In this document: piece after piece, positions 33,420 to 40,772 of the stretch
Layout: every line of letters begins with the position of its first letter
How positions within the stretch are numbered: position 1 is the stretch's first letter
Assembly: GCA_934351445.1 (NCBI GenBank)
Contig: CAKRIZ010000016.1
Location: 1-40,772, forward strand
Direction: 5' to 3'
DNA from: an uncultured Eubacterium sp.
Lineage (GTDB): Bacteria > Bacillota > Clostridia > Lachnospirales > Lachnospiraceae
DNA length: 40,772 nt
Program-made: the position numbers and the translations under genes
The notes under the pieces: model-generated
Database searches by the model: none
Seen by the model: the letters and a program-made list of their open reading frames with translations, nothing else
Told to the model about the DNA's origin: nothing

Positions 33420-34214
33420 TTACTTATCTGTATTTACCGCTGCTGCCTTAGAAAATAATCTCTGGGCATTCTCCCACGTTATATCCTCGATCTCCTCCGG
33501 CGTAAGTCCTTTGATCTGCGCGATTTTTTCCACCACCTGAACCAATTCCCGTGAATCATTTCTCCTGCCTCTATGCGGCTCCGGCGTCAGATATGGGCTA
33601 TCTGTCTCTAATAATATGCGCTCTAGCGGTGTCTCTGCTACCGTCTGCACGAGCTTTTTCGCGTTTTTAAATGTGACAACGCCACCTACACCGATATAAT
33701 ATCCCATTTTCATATATTCACGCGCCAGTTCCGGCGAATAGGAATAACAATGGATCACACCCGGGATCTCCTGTGCATGAATCTCCCGCATGAGTGAATA
33801 AGTGTCCTCTGCAGCATCCCTGGAGTGGATAATGACCGGCAATGATACTTCGCGCGCCAGTTCCATCTGTCTGACAAACCAGTCACGCTGATTCTGCTGC
33901 TCGCCCGGATCTTTTTCCCAATAATAATCCAGCCCGATCTCTCCGACCGCAACTGTTTTTCTCCATGCTGACAGCTCTCTCATATGGTCAATGACATCCT
34001 CATCCATGCCTTTTAGCTCACTCGGATGCACACCGACTGCAGCGTAGACATGGTCATAGGTGCGCGCCAGTTCCACGCATTGATCGATGGATGGGATCGT
34101 AGATGCCACATCTATTACTTTTCCTATACCAAGAGAAGGGAGCTGTGCAAGCAGCTCCCCCCGATCCCCGGCAAATTGCTCATCATCATAATGGGCATGT
34201 GTCTCAAATATCAT
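33420..34214 (-). CDS. tatD: TatD-family metal-dependent hydrolase
   Basis: A 264-residue TIM-barrel hydrolase. The metal-binding residues are visible: FETHAHYDDEQF (His6, His8), VGEIGLDYYWEK (Glu near 92), PVIIHSRDA (His near 127), IHCYSYS (His near 152) and LETDSPYL (Asp near 202). TatD enzymes are DNases or exonucleases with roles in DNA quality control; the exact substrate is uncertain. It lies between metG and ksgA, the classical Firmicutes order. A GCGAAAGGATTGAGCT site precedes the start. Confidence 0.93.
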   Translation of the reverse strand: MIFETHAHYDDEQFAGDRGELLAQLPSLGIGKVIDVASTIPSIDQCVELARTYDHVYAAVGVHPSELKGMDEDVIDHMRELSAWRKTVAVGEIGLDYYWEKDPGEQQNQRDWFVRQMELAREVSLPVIIHSRDAAEDTYSLMREIHAQEIPGVIHCYSYSPELAREYMKMGYYIGVGGVVTFKNAKKLVQTVAETPLERILLETDSPYLTPEPHRGRRNDSRELVQVVEKIAQIKGLTPEEIEDITWENAQRLFSKAAAVNTDK

Positions 34215-34261
34215 AGCTCAATCCTTTCGCTATTTTTGGTATCTGTTTTCTCTTGATCCTT

Positions 34262-36214
34262 CTAGCAGATCTCTGCTCCCGCGGGCATCTTTTTCTCAGG
34301 TACCATCAGTGACAATTCACCATTTTCGTCCTCTGCACATAACAGCATACCCTCAGATAATACTCCGGCGAGTTTTGCAGGCTTCAGATTCACTAATACC
34401 ATGACTTTCTTACCAACCATCTCTTCCGGCTTATATGCTTTCTGGATACCGGATACGATCTGCTTTACCTGGCTGCCGATACGCACCTGTGAACAAAGCA
34501 GTTTTTTCGATTTCTCGACTGCCTTACACTCAATGATCTCTCCTACCTGGAACTGCATCTTGCCAAATTCCTCAAAAGTGATCTCGTCCTTCGGCTCAAT
34601 GTCGATCACAGGCTCTGCAGGTGCTTCTTCCTTTACAGGCGGATGCAGCTCATTCACACGCTCCATCACCTCATTGATATCCAGTCTCGCGAACAGGATC
34701 TCCGGTGAATCTGTCACCTTTGTGCCGCTCACATAAGCACCAAACTGATCCAGCTCATCATAAGGGATCTCTTTTGCATTCAACTGTGCGAGAATCTTTG
34801 CAGATGTCTCAGGCATAAAGCTCTTTAATAATGTGGCACCGATACTGATACCTTCTACGAGGTTATATAATACTTCTGCCAGACGGGGCTTTGTCGCCTC
34901 ATCCTTTGCCAGAATCCACGGTGTAGTCTCATCAATATATTTATTGCAGCGCTTGAACAGATTGAAGATCTCTGTAATCGCATCTGCGACACGCAGATCC
35001 TTCATCTTATCTTCGACTCTCTGTCTTGTCTCTGTCGCTACTTTCTTCAGATCAGCATCTACTTCCTCGGTCACACCTGTAGAAGCCACGACACCGTCAA
35101 AATACTTGTTACTCATGGAAATGGTACGATTCACCAGATTTCCCATTGTGTTTGCAAGGTCTGAGTTGATACGTTCTACGAGCAGATCCCAGGAGATCAC
35201 ACCATCATTCTCAAACGGCATCTCATGAAGCACAAAATAGCGCACGGCATCCACACCGAAGAAATCAACGAGTTCATCTGCATAGAGTACATTTCCCTTG
35301 GATTTACTCATTTTACCATCGCCCTGCAGCAGCCACGGATGTCCGAATACCTGCTTCGGCAGTGGCAGATCGAGTGCCATCAGGAAAATCGGCCAGTAGA
35401 TCGTATGGAAACGGATGATATCCTTTCCGATCAGATGCAGGTCTGCCGGCCAGTTTTTATTGAACTGCTCAGTCGAATTGCCATCACAGTCATAACCGAT
35501 ACCGGTAATATAGTTTGTCAGTGCATCCAACCATACATACACGACGTGTTTATCGTCAAAATCTACCGGAATACCCCAGTCAAAGGATGTACGTGACACG
35601 CACAGATCCTGCAGACCAGGCAACAGGAAGTTGTTCATCATCTCATTTTTACGTGAAACCGGCTGAATGAACTCCGGATGTGTATTGATATGTTCGATCA
35701 GTCGATCCGCATATTTACTCATCTTAAAGAAATATGCTTCTTCCTTTGCAGGCTTTACCTCGCGTCCACAATCCGGGCATTTGCCATCTACGAGCTGTGA
35801 CTCTGTCCAGAATGACTCGCAGGGAGTACAGTATAATCCCTCATAGGAACTTTTATAAATATCACCCTTATCATAGAGCTTCTTAAAGATCTTCTGTACC
35901 TGCTTTTCATGATAATCATCCGTCGTGCGGATAAATTTATCATAAGAGGTATTCATCAGATCCCAGATCTCTTTGATCGTGTCTGCGACATGATCTACAT
36001 ACTCCTTCGGGCTGATACCGGCCTCCTCTGCCTTCAGCTCGATCTTCTGGCCATGCTCGTCAGTTCCTGTCTGAAAAAATACATCATAGCCTTCCTGTCT
36101 TTTGAAACGTGCGATACTGTCTGCCAGCACGATCTCATACGTGTTACCGATATGAGGCTTGCCGGATGCATATGCGATCGCAGTCGTCATATAAAATTTT
36201 CCTTTGTTTCCCAT
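34262..36214 (-). CDS. metG: Methionyl-tRNA synthetase with a C-terminal tRNA-binding domain
   Basis: MetRS charges tRNA-Met with methionine. The 650-residue protein has the class I signatures: the HIGH-like HIGN (20-23), a zinc-type knuckle (CTPCESFW ... CPDCGREV, about 127-152) and KMSKS (about 297-301). The helical anticodon domain follows, then a linker and a C-terminal EMAP/Trbp111-type domain (about 545-650, FGKMQFQVGEIIECKAVEKS). A GAGGATTAAAC ribosome site precedes the ATG. The upstream zinc-ribbon gene ends 2 bp before the start, so the two are probably coupled. Confidence 0.97.
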   Translation of the reverse strand: MGNKGKFYMTTAIAYASGKPHIGNTYEIVLADSIARFKRQEGYDVFFQTGTDEHGQKIELKAEEAGISPKEYVDHVADTIKEIWDLMNTSYDKFIRTTDDYHEKQVQKIFKKLYDKGDIYKSSYEGLYCTPCESFWTESQLVDGKCPDCGREVKPAKEEAYFFKMSKYADRLIEHINTHPEFIQPVSRKNEMMNNFLLPGLQDLCVSRTSFDWGIPVDFDDKHVVYVWLDALTNYITGIGYDCDGNSTEQFNKNWPADLHLIGKDIIRFHTIYWPIFLMALDLPLPKQVFGHPWLLQGDGKMSKSKGNVLYADELVDFFGVDAVRYFVLHEMPFENDGVISWDLLVERINSDLANTMGNLVNRTISMSNKYFDGVVASTGVTEEVDADLKKVATETRQRVEDKMKDLRVADAITEIFNLFKRCNKYIDETTPWILAKDEATKPRLAEVLYNLVEGISIGATLLKSFMPETSAKILAQLNAKEIPYDELDQFGAYVSGTKVTDSPEILFARLDINEVMERVNELHPPVKEEAPAEPVIDIEPKDEITFEEFGKMQFQVGEIIECKAVEKSKKLLCSQVRIGSQVKQIVSGIQKAYKPEEMVGKKVMVLVNLKPAKLAGVLSEGMLLCAEDENGELSLMVPEKKMPAGAEIC

Positions 36215-36216
36215 GT

Positions 36217-36693
36217 TTAATCCTCAAACGCTTCCTCTGTAATTTCATTTTCTGCTGCAGTCTCTGCATCCTCTGTGATATCTGCATCTTCCTCAGATGT
36301 CTCCGGTGCGTCTTTGACTACTGCATCTACGACGATATCGTCTTCCTCTATTTTGGCTCCGCAGCTCTTGCAAAATGCATCTGTAGCCTGCACTTCTTCA
36401 CCGCAGCGCGGGCATACCTTTGCACCCTTGAGATCTAACAGTTCTTTTTTCATATCTTCTACTGCTGCGAGCAGCTCCCTGATCTGTGCCATTCCTTCAT
36501 AAGCAGCAGGATCATCTTCTTTATGTTCTTCAAAATACTGTCTGCCGACTTCTGCATACAGCTTCTGTACCTGATCTTCCTTTGAACGGATATCCAGTGT
36601 GAGCTTTGCAGTACCTGACAGATCCTTTGCCTTCTGACTCACATCTCTGCTGGCGTTTACCAGTGTTTCACCAAGTTTATCAAATAAAGCCAT
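36217..36693 (-). CDS. Zinc-ribbon protein with an acidic tail
   Basis: A 158-residue cytoplasmic protein (start at 36693, GGGAGATGTGTAG upstream; an earlier ATG at 36702 lies in the ribosome site). The N-terminal part is helical (about 1-80, LGETLVNASRDVSQKAKDLS). A double-CxxC zinc ribbon follows (CPRCGEEVQATDAFCKSCGA, about 92-111), then an acidic tail of Glu/Asp. I recognise the zinc-ribbon class but not a specific function. It is the first gene of the unit leading into metG (2-bp gap). Confidence 0.75.
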   Translation of the reverse strand: MALFDKLGETLVNASRDVSQKAKDLSGTAKLTLDIRSKEDQVQKLYAEVGRQYFEEHKEDDPAAYEGMAQIRELLAAVEDMKKELLDLKGAKVCPRCGEEVQATDAFCKSCGAKIEEDDIVVDAVVKDAPETSEEDADITEDAETAAENEITEEAFED

Positions 36694-36718
36694 TCTACAC
36701 ATCTCCCTTTCTGTATTG

Positions 36719-36765
36719 ATACATGATTATTAATTGATTATACCCACTTTAGCGCTGTTTTGCAA
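36719..36765 (-). promoter_or_regulatory. Promoter of the zinc-ribbon-metG unit with a PerR-like box
   Basis: On the minus strand TTGCAA (36765-36760) and TATAAT (36742-36737) are separated by 17 bp. The sequence ATACATGATTATT (36719-36731, plus-strand reading) lies just past the -10 box, at the same place as the site in the perR promoter, and keeps the ATTATT half of the palindrome. Confidence 0.6.
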
Positions 36766-36794
36766 CTTTTATCCACAAAACAGGAATATTTTTC

Positions 36795-36823
36795 TTGACA
36801 AAGTTCAGAGCAGTTTTTATAAT
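36795..36823 (+). promoter_or_regulatory. Promoter of the tyrS T-box unit
   Basis: TTGACA (36795-36800) and TATAAT (36818-36823) are separated by exactly 17 bp, a perfect consensus. Transcription would start near 36830, at the 5' end of the T-box leader. It is divergent from the zinc-ribbon promoter, about 30 bp apart. Confidence 0.92.
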
Positions 36824-36829
36824 AGAGGC

Positions 36830-37126
36830 GCAAAGGCAATGACGAGAACAAGTAGTAGAAGATATTCACCTACAGAGAGCCGCCGGCTGGTGAGAGGCGC
36901 AGGCAGAATTTTTTACGAATACATCTCCAAGCTGCGCACCGAATCGTGATAGATTGTAGTTAGAATCAGAATCATGTAGTAGGCTGCGACGGGTTCCTCC
37001 CGTTATCGTGGACAGATGTTGATGGATGTCTGACTGAGTCCGGTTATGCGAATAACTGGTAAAAAAAGGTGGTAACGCGACGAACAATCGCCCTTTTTCG
37101 TGTATAACACGGAGAAGGGCTTTTTT
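36830..37126 (+). promoter_or_regulatory. Tyrosine T-box riboswitch with attenuator
   Basis: The leader holds the T-box sequence AGGTGGTAACGCG (37067-37079), preceded by stem I and the AG-rich AATGACGAGAAC stem base. The specifier loop reads GAATAC (36917-36922), giving the Tyr codon UAC at 36920-36922. A terminator GCCCTT...AAGGGC with TTTTTT (37090-37126) follows. Uncharged tRNA-Tyr binding at the specifier and at the T-box sequence is known to favour the antiterminator, so tyrS rises when tyrosine is scarce. The leader is about 300 nt, typical of tyrS T-boxes. Confidence 0.95.
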
Positions 37127-37161
37127 ATTCCATCAAATATTATAAAAGCGAGGAAAAAACA

Positions 37162-38388
37162 ATGACACTTTATGACGAACTAGTTGCCCGCGGGCTGATC
37201 GCCCAGGTAACAGACGAAGCTGAGATCCGCGATCTCATCAACAATGGAAAAGCGACATTCTACATCGGTTTTGACCCGACTGCAGATAGTCTGCACGTCG
37301 GACATTTCATGGCTCTGTGCCTGATGAAGCGTCTGCAGATGGCAGGAAATAAGCCGATTGCCCTGATCGGCGGCGGTACTGCCATGATCGGTGATCCTTC
37401 CGGCCGTACCGATATGCGTCAGATGATGACAAAGGAGACGATCCAGCACAATGTAGACTGCTTCAAAAAACAGATGAGCCGTTTCATCGATTTTTCTGAT
37501 GACAAGGCACTTCTTGTAAACAATGCAGACTGGCTGCTCGACCTGAACTATATCGAGATCCTGCGTGAAGTAGGCGCTCATTTCTCTGTCAACCGTATGC
37601 TGACTGCTGAATGCTACAAACAGCGTATGGAAAAGGGTCTGAGCTTCCTTGAGTTCAACTACATGATCATGCAGAGCTATGATTTCTATGTATTATACCA
37701 AAAATACGGCTGTAATATGGAGTTTGGCGGCGATGATCAGTGGTCAAACATGCTCGGTGGTACAGAACTGATCCGACGTAAGCTTGGCAAAGATGCTTAT
37801 GCAATGACGATCAACCTCCTGTTAAATTCTGAGGGCAAAAAAATGGGTAAGACCCAGTCCGGCGCTGTATGGCTCGATCCAAACAAGACTTCTCCGTTCG
37901 ACTTCTACCAGTACTGGAGAAATGTCGCTGACTCCGATGTATTAAAATGCATCCGCATGCTGACTTTCCTGCCGTTAGAGCAGATCGACGAGATGGATCA
38001 CTGGGAAGGTGCACAGCTCAATCAGGCAAAAGAGATTCTCGCATTCGAACTGACGAAGCTCGTACATGGTGAGGAAGAAGCACTCAAAGCCCAGGAAGGT
38101 GCGCGCGCGCTGTTCTCTGGTGCCGGTGATACCGCGCACATGCCAACCGTGACTGTAAATGGAGATGATTTTGCAGAGCGTGATATGGATATCATGGCTG
38201 TACTCGTAAAAGCTGGTCTGTGTGACAGCCGTTCGGATGCACGCCGTGCCGTTCAACAAGGCGGTGTAACCGTAGACGGAGAAAAAGTATCCGATATTGC
38301 TACTGCCTACAAGCTGGATGACTTCTCCGGCGATGGAAAAGTCGTAAAGCGTGGTAAAAAGAAGTTTGCAAAAGTTGTTGCTGAATAA
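37162..38388 (+). CDS. tyrS: Tyrosyl-tRNA synthetase
   Basis: TyrRS attaches tyrosine to tRNA-Tyr. The 408-residue protein shows the HIGH-like motif HVGH (about 46-49, [12 protein letters not shown]), the class signature [12 protein letters not shown] (about 193-204), the KMSKS-like KKMGKT (about 227-232) and a C-terminal S4 RNA-binding domain (about 345-408, [20 protein letters not shown]). A GCGAGGAAAAAAC site precedes the ATG. The T-box immediately upstream with a Tyr specifier confirms the substrate independently of the protein sequence. Confidence 0.98.
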   Translation: MTLYDELVARGLIAQVTDEAEIRDLINNGKATFYIGFDPTADSLHVGHFMALCLMKRLQMAGNKPIALIGGGTAMIGDPSGRTDMRQMMTKETIQHNVDCFKKQMSRFIDFSDDKALLVNNADWLLDLNYIEILREVGAHFSVNRMLTAECYKQRMEKGLSFLEFNYMIMQSYDFYVLYQKYGCNMEFGGDDQWSNMLGGTELIRRKLGKDAYAMTINLLLNSEGKKMGKTQSGAVWLDPNKTSPFDFYQYWRNVADSDVLKCIRMLTFLPLEQIDEMDHWEGAQLNQAKEILAFELTKLVHGEEEALKAQEGARALFSGAGDTAHMPTVTVNGDDFAERDMDIMAVLVKAGLCDSRSDARRAVQQGGVTVDGEKVSDIATAYKLDDFSGDGKVVKRGKKKFAKVVAE

Positions 38389-38397
38389 TCAGCTTTG

Positions 38398-38436
38398 TAT
38401 AAAAAGTGCATGCCATGATGACATGCACTTTTTATT
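38398..38436. terminator. Terminator between tyrS and the 5'-nucleotidase gene
   Basis: AAAAAGTGCATG (38401-38412) pairs with CATGCACTTTTT (38422-38433) around a 9-nt loop. Both flanks are A/T runs, so it serves both convergent genes. Confidence 0.9.
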
Positions 38437-38480
38437 TTACATATATAATTTTATTGTTGACAATTATTTCATTTATTCGT

Positions 38481-40142
38481 TTATTTGTTGATAATTGTAA
38501 TTCTTCCTTGTCCCGCAGGATCTTTATAATCTTCTCCCACAACACCGTCTAAAACATCTGTCAGATAGATGCTTAATGACTGCGTATCAAGCATCACATT
38601 ATCTTTAATGACTTTATTACCATCAAACATCGTGAAACCATCACCATTCTGCCTTAATGTATAATTGATTCCAGCCAGTTTGTAAGTCTTTTTCAATTTA
38701 ATTGGTTCATATTTTGTCCTTGCTGTGTTCCATACCTGAATATCTTTTACGCGATATGTTCCATCTACTTTTTCAAACATTCCTGTCTGTTCATCTGTCA
38801 CAACAGAAGAAGGTACAGAGGCATCAATTACATATTTCATGCCGGATACCTGCATAAACCCGCCATTTTCTTCTGGATAATTTTTTGCGCCCAGTTCCAG
38901 TGCATCCTTGATCTGCTGGCCAGTTGCTTCGATGACGCATAACTCATTATTCCATGGAAATACAGAAACCAGATCTTTGTATGTGATATCTCCTGCAGCA
39001 ATATCCGCACGGATACCACCGCCATTGATGATTGCAACATCTGCATCCATCGCAGAACGAGCTGCATCCGTACAGAAATCTCCCATATTTGTCTCCGCGT
39101 TTCGAATTGCCCGTTCGCCGTTCGCACCAAGTGTTGTCAGATCTACTTCTGTTTTTCCAATCACCTGATTCAAACGTTTCTCATATTTTGCTTTTACCTG
39201 ATCAATATAAGCTTTTGTCTCTGCATCCTCATATTGATGTTCCTCATCGATCGGTATTAATTCGGTCGTAATCGATCCATTTTTACGAATCACAAGCTGT
39301 CCGATATTCGAAAATTTTGTTCCGGTTGAAGAAACTGTAATCTTCTTACCATTTTTATTTTTCACCTTCATGGAAGGCACGGTGCTGTGTGAATGACCAT
39401 CCAATACGACATCGATGCCATATGTATTTTTGATCAGATGCTGCACATCCCATTGTGTGGTGACACCTTCTGTTCCCATATGTGTCAAAGCGACTACATA
39501 ATCTGCGCCATTTTTACGCGCTGTATTGACTACTTTCTGCACACGCTCAGCAAGAAGCTTTCCAGTCGAATCTCCATAAAAATCATAGATGAATTCGCCC
39601 TTACTATTTTGAAAATAAGCCGGTGTAGATTTTGTAAAGCTCTCCGGCGTAGTGACACCTACAAAAGCTACTTTTTTCTTTCCGTAAGTTTTGATTGTAT
39701 AAGAACGGAATACTGGTTTACCAGTTGACTTTTTAACAAAATTGCTGGCTACAACTTTTGCATTCATAGATTTCACAAGTGACTTTAATCGCGGTACCCC
39801 ATAGTCGAATTCATGATTTCCGATTGCTACAACATCATAGCCAACCTTATTCATGATCTGCACGATTGCTTTTCCCTTTGAGATAGCCCCAATGACATCA
39901 CCCTGAAGATAATCCCCACAAGAGACTACAGAGACATAATTACTCTGTTCCTGCATCTCTTTTTTTAATGCTGCCATGTCCTCATAGCTGTCCACATTAC
40001 AATGTACATCATTATCGTATAATATAACGATATCATTCTTACCTACGGACGATACAACCTCTGCCTGTGTAACCACAGGCGTACTAAATGTCATCGTGAC
40101 CATTAACGCAAACGACAACAGCTTTCCGTACACTTTTTTCAT
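38481..40142 (-). CDS. Secreted 5'-nucleotidase / 2',3'-cyclic phosphodiesterase family protein
   Basis: A 553-residue exported metallophosphatase of the UshA/YfkN type, releasing phosphate from extracellular nucleotides. The signal peptide (about 1-27, MKKVYGKLLSFALMVTMTFS) is followed by the calcineurin-like domain: LYDNDVHCNVD, SCGDYLQGDV, GNHEFDYG, LTHMGTEG and LDGHSHS carry the two-metal ligands. The C-terminal nucleotide-binding domain begins near residue 330 (NGGGIRADIAAGDITYKDLV). The ATG at 40142 is preceded by AAAAGGAGAAAAGA; earlier in-frame starts (up to 40304) would run through the terminator region, so I rejected them. No sortase motif is visible; the protein is probably secreted. 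Confidence 0.92.
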   Translation of the reverse strand: MKKVYGKLLSFALMVTMTFSTPVVTQAEVVSSVGKNDIVILYDNDVHCNVDSYEDMAALKKEMQEQSNYVSVVSCGDYLQGDVIGAISKGKAIVQIMNKVGYDVVAIGNHEFDYGVPRLKSLVKSMNAKVVASNFVKKSTGKPVFRSYTIKTYGKKKVAFVGVTTPESFTKSTPAYFQNSKGEFIYDFYGDSTGKLLAERVQKVVNTARKNGADYVVALTHMGTEGVTTQWDVQHLIKNTYGIDVVLDGHSHSTVPSMKVKNKNGKKITVSSTGTKFSNIGQLVIRKNGSITTELIPIDEEHQYEDAETKAYIDQVKAKYEKRLNQVIGKTEVDLTTLGANGERAIRNAETNMGDFCTDAARSAMDADVAIINGGGIRADIAAGDITYKDLVSVFPWNNELCVIEATGQQIKDALELGAKNYPEENGGFMQVSGMKYVIDASVPSSVVTDEQTGMFEKVDGTYRVKDIQVWNTARTKYEPIKLKKTYKLAGINYTLRQNGDGFTMFDGNKVIKDNVMLDTQSLSIYLTDVLDGVVGEDYKDPAGQGRITIINK

Positions 40143-40202
40143 TTCTTTTCTCCTTTTCTTTTTATTTGCGGCGTATTTTATTTGATAGCAAATTCCTAGC
40201 AA

Positions 40203-40256
40203 ATAAAAAAGGACTGACTCTAAAACATCTCCTGTCTTAGAATTCAATCCTTTTTT
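40203..40256 (-). terminator. Terminator of the distal tRNA-Cys unit
   Basis: On the minus strand AAAAAAGGA (40258-40250 region) and TCCTTTTTT (40211-40203 region) flank an imperfect hairpin whose inner part pairs TTCTAAgAC with GTTTTAGAG. The T run ends it. It lies directly past the 3' end of the distal tRNA-Cys gene. Confidence 0.75.
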
Positions 40257-40257
40257 A

Positions 40258-40328
40258 AGGCGACTAACGGATTTGAACCGATGATCAGGGAGTTGCAGTC
40301 CCACGCCTTACCACTTGGCTAAGTCGCC
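40258..40328 (-). tRNA. tRNA-Cys (GCA), distal copy
   Basis: The minus strand folds as a cloverleaf with acceptor GGCGACT/AGTCGCC, anticodon loop ACTGCAAC (GCA) and a GGTTCAAATCC T-arm. The discriminator is U73, the identity base for cysteine tRNA. It differs from the other Cys copy at the third acceptor pair (C-G for T-A). No CCA is encoded. It has its own promoter and terminator. Confidence 0.95.
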
Positions 40329-40346
40329 ATCACATAATACTTGTTT

Positions 40347-40375
40347 ATTTTATCAAAATTCATCCCACACGTCAA
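40347..40375 (-). promoter_or_regulatory. Promoter of the distal tRNA-Cys gene
   Basis: On the minus strand TTGACG (40375-40370) and TAAAAT (40352-40347) are separated by 17 bp. It lies just after the terminator of the rRNA/tRNA operon and before the distal tRNA-Cys, making this tRNA a separate transcription unit. Confidence 0.75.
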
Positions 40376-40411
40376 GAAAAAAGAGAATGAAAATATTCAT
40401 TCTCTCTGAAA
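40376..40411 (-). terminator. Terminator of the rRNA-tRNA operon, between the two tRNA-Cys genes
   Basis: On the minus strand AGAGAATGAA (near 40407-40398) pairs with TTCATTCTCT (near 40391-40382), followed by TTTTTTC. It lies directly after the proximal tRNA-Cys. Confidence 0.88.
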
Positions 40412-40412
40412 G

Positions 40413-40483
40413 AGGTGACTAACGGATTTGAACCGATGATCAGGGAGTTGCAGTCCCACGCCTTACCACTTGGCTAAGTCACC
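40413..40483 (-). tRNA. tRNA-Cys (GCA), proximal copy
   Basis: Same sequence as the distal copy except in the acceptor stem, GGTGACT/AGTCACC, a compensated pair. The anticodon is GCA and the discriminator U73. It is the last tRNA of the operon, after tRNA-Glu. Confidence 0.95.
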
Positions 40484-40509
40484 ATATACGCAAACATATT
40501 CTCTTTCAA

Positions 40510-40581
40510 TGACCCCAACGGGAATTGAACCCGTGTTACCGCCGTGAAAGGGCGATGTCTTAACCGCTTGACCATGGGGCC
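40510..40581 (-). tRNA. tRNA-Glu (UUC)
   Basis: Minus-strand cloverleaf: acceptor GGCCCCA/TGGGGTC, anticodon loop CTTTCAC (TTC), T-arm with GGTTCAATTCC. No CCA is encoded. It lies 26 bp before the proximal tRNA-Cys in the same transcript. Confidence 0.96.
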
Positions 40582-40598
40582 TGATTATATATAAAAAA

Positions 40599-40670
40599 CT
40601 CCCCGAGTAGGGCTCGAACCTACAACAACTCGGTTAACAGCCGAGTGCTCTACCATTGAGCTATCGAGGA
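40599..40670 (-). tRNA. tRNA-Asn (GUU)
   Basis: Minus-strand cloverleaf: acceptor TCCTCGA/TCGGGGA with discriminator G, D-arm TAGCTCAATGGTAGAGCA, anticodon loop CTGTTAA (GTT), T-arm GGTTCGAGCCC. It is the first tRNA after the 23S gene (about 66 bp downstream). Confidence 0.96.
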
Positions 40671-40736
40671 TTATACACTTTAGAAAGTATTTATATACCT
40701 TCAAAACTTCACACAGATCACTTCCGCTTAAACCTT

Positions 40737-40772
40737 TTGGTCAAGCCCTCGACCGATTAGTGGCAGTCCGCT
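40737..40772 (-). rRNA. rrl: 23S ribosomal RNA, 3' end (runs in from the right edge)
   Basis: The minus strand at the right edge reads AGCGGACTGCCACTAATCGG then TCGAGGGCTTGACCAA, the conserved 3' terminus of Clostridia 23S rRNA. The end near 40737 is estimated from family alignment. No 5S rRNA sequence lies between it and tRNA-Asn (40671-40736). Confidence 0.9.

Noticed and set aside
36734..37087. Small open frames in the tyrS leader
   Set aside because: The region is a T-box RNA with specifier, T-box sequence and terminator; the frames are incidental.
40671..40736. Possible 5S rRNA between 23S and tRNA-Asn
   Set aside because: The 66 bp are too short for a 5S gene (about 117 nt) and show no 5S conserved sequence.

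Overview
The window looks like a chromosomal segment of an anaerobic, spore-forming Gram-positive bacterium of the Clostridia, most likely a Lachnospiraceae member. The evidence is two sporulation genes (spoIID and a SpoIIQ-like gene), a large Bacillus/Clostridium-type SRP RNA, a tyrosine T-box leader, a rubrerythrin/PerR oxidative-stress pair, strong AGGAGG-type ribosome binding sites, and families I associate with Lachnospiraceae (DUF5711-like, DUF6128-like). The assignment is inferred from gene content; the 16S piece was not searched against a database.

Layout. The segment lies between two rRNA operons, both transcribed on the minus strand. On the right are the 3' end of a 23S gene and its trailing tRNAs (Asn, Glu, Cys, plus a second Cys unit with its own promoter). 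On the left are the 5' third of a 16S gene and its tandem promoters. From left to right: a cell-envelope operon (LysM protein, DUF5711-like, CvpA-like; 0.8-3.8 kb); a housekeeping cluster (SRP RNA, then pfkA-dnaX-ybaB-recR; 3.9-8.0 kb); a polysaccharide deacetylase; a plus-strand block with an NSS transporter, a prolyl-tRNA editing protein, a fluoride riboswitch driving a cation/proton antiporter, a lipoprotein and a MIF-like tautomerase (9.3-13.5 kb); an accessory block with a HepT/MntA-type toxin-antitoxin pair whose antitoxin is fused to an acetyltransferase, an HD-GYP phosphodiesterase, a Phd/Doc pair, a large secreted adhesin-like protein and its probable LuxR/MalT-type regulator (13.6-22.4 kb); rubrerythrin and PerR (22.6-23.8 kb); DUF6128-like, GNAT, tadA, a membrane-tethered sigma factor and a GLUG-repeat secreted protein (23.9-29.6 kb); spoIID and spoIIQ-like (30.4-32.1 kb); a 260-bp folded repeat; ksgA-tatD-metG-zinc ribbon (32.5-36.7 kb); T-box-tyrS; and a secreted 5'-nucleotidase (38.5-40.1 kb).

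How the genes work together. The core parts are translation and replication housekeeping: SRP RNA, clamp loader, RecR, MetRS, TyrRS, KsgA, TadA and tRNAs. Interleaved are stress modules: fluoride and ion homeostasis under a riboswitch, and peroxide defence under a PerR-type repressor. Three near-identical AT-rich boxes, upstream of perR, of a small unknown gene and of the zinc-ribbon-metG operon, suggest a small shared regulon.

Most unusual are (1) the acetyltransferase-nucleotidyltransferase fusion paired with a HEPN protein carrying a complete RX4HXY motif, (2) an ECF-like sigma factor fused in one frame to a transmembrane helix and a ~460-residue outer domain, and (3) two non-coding folded elements with inverted-repeat ends. 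I see no CRISPR array, transposase gene or prophage.
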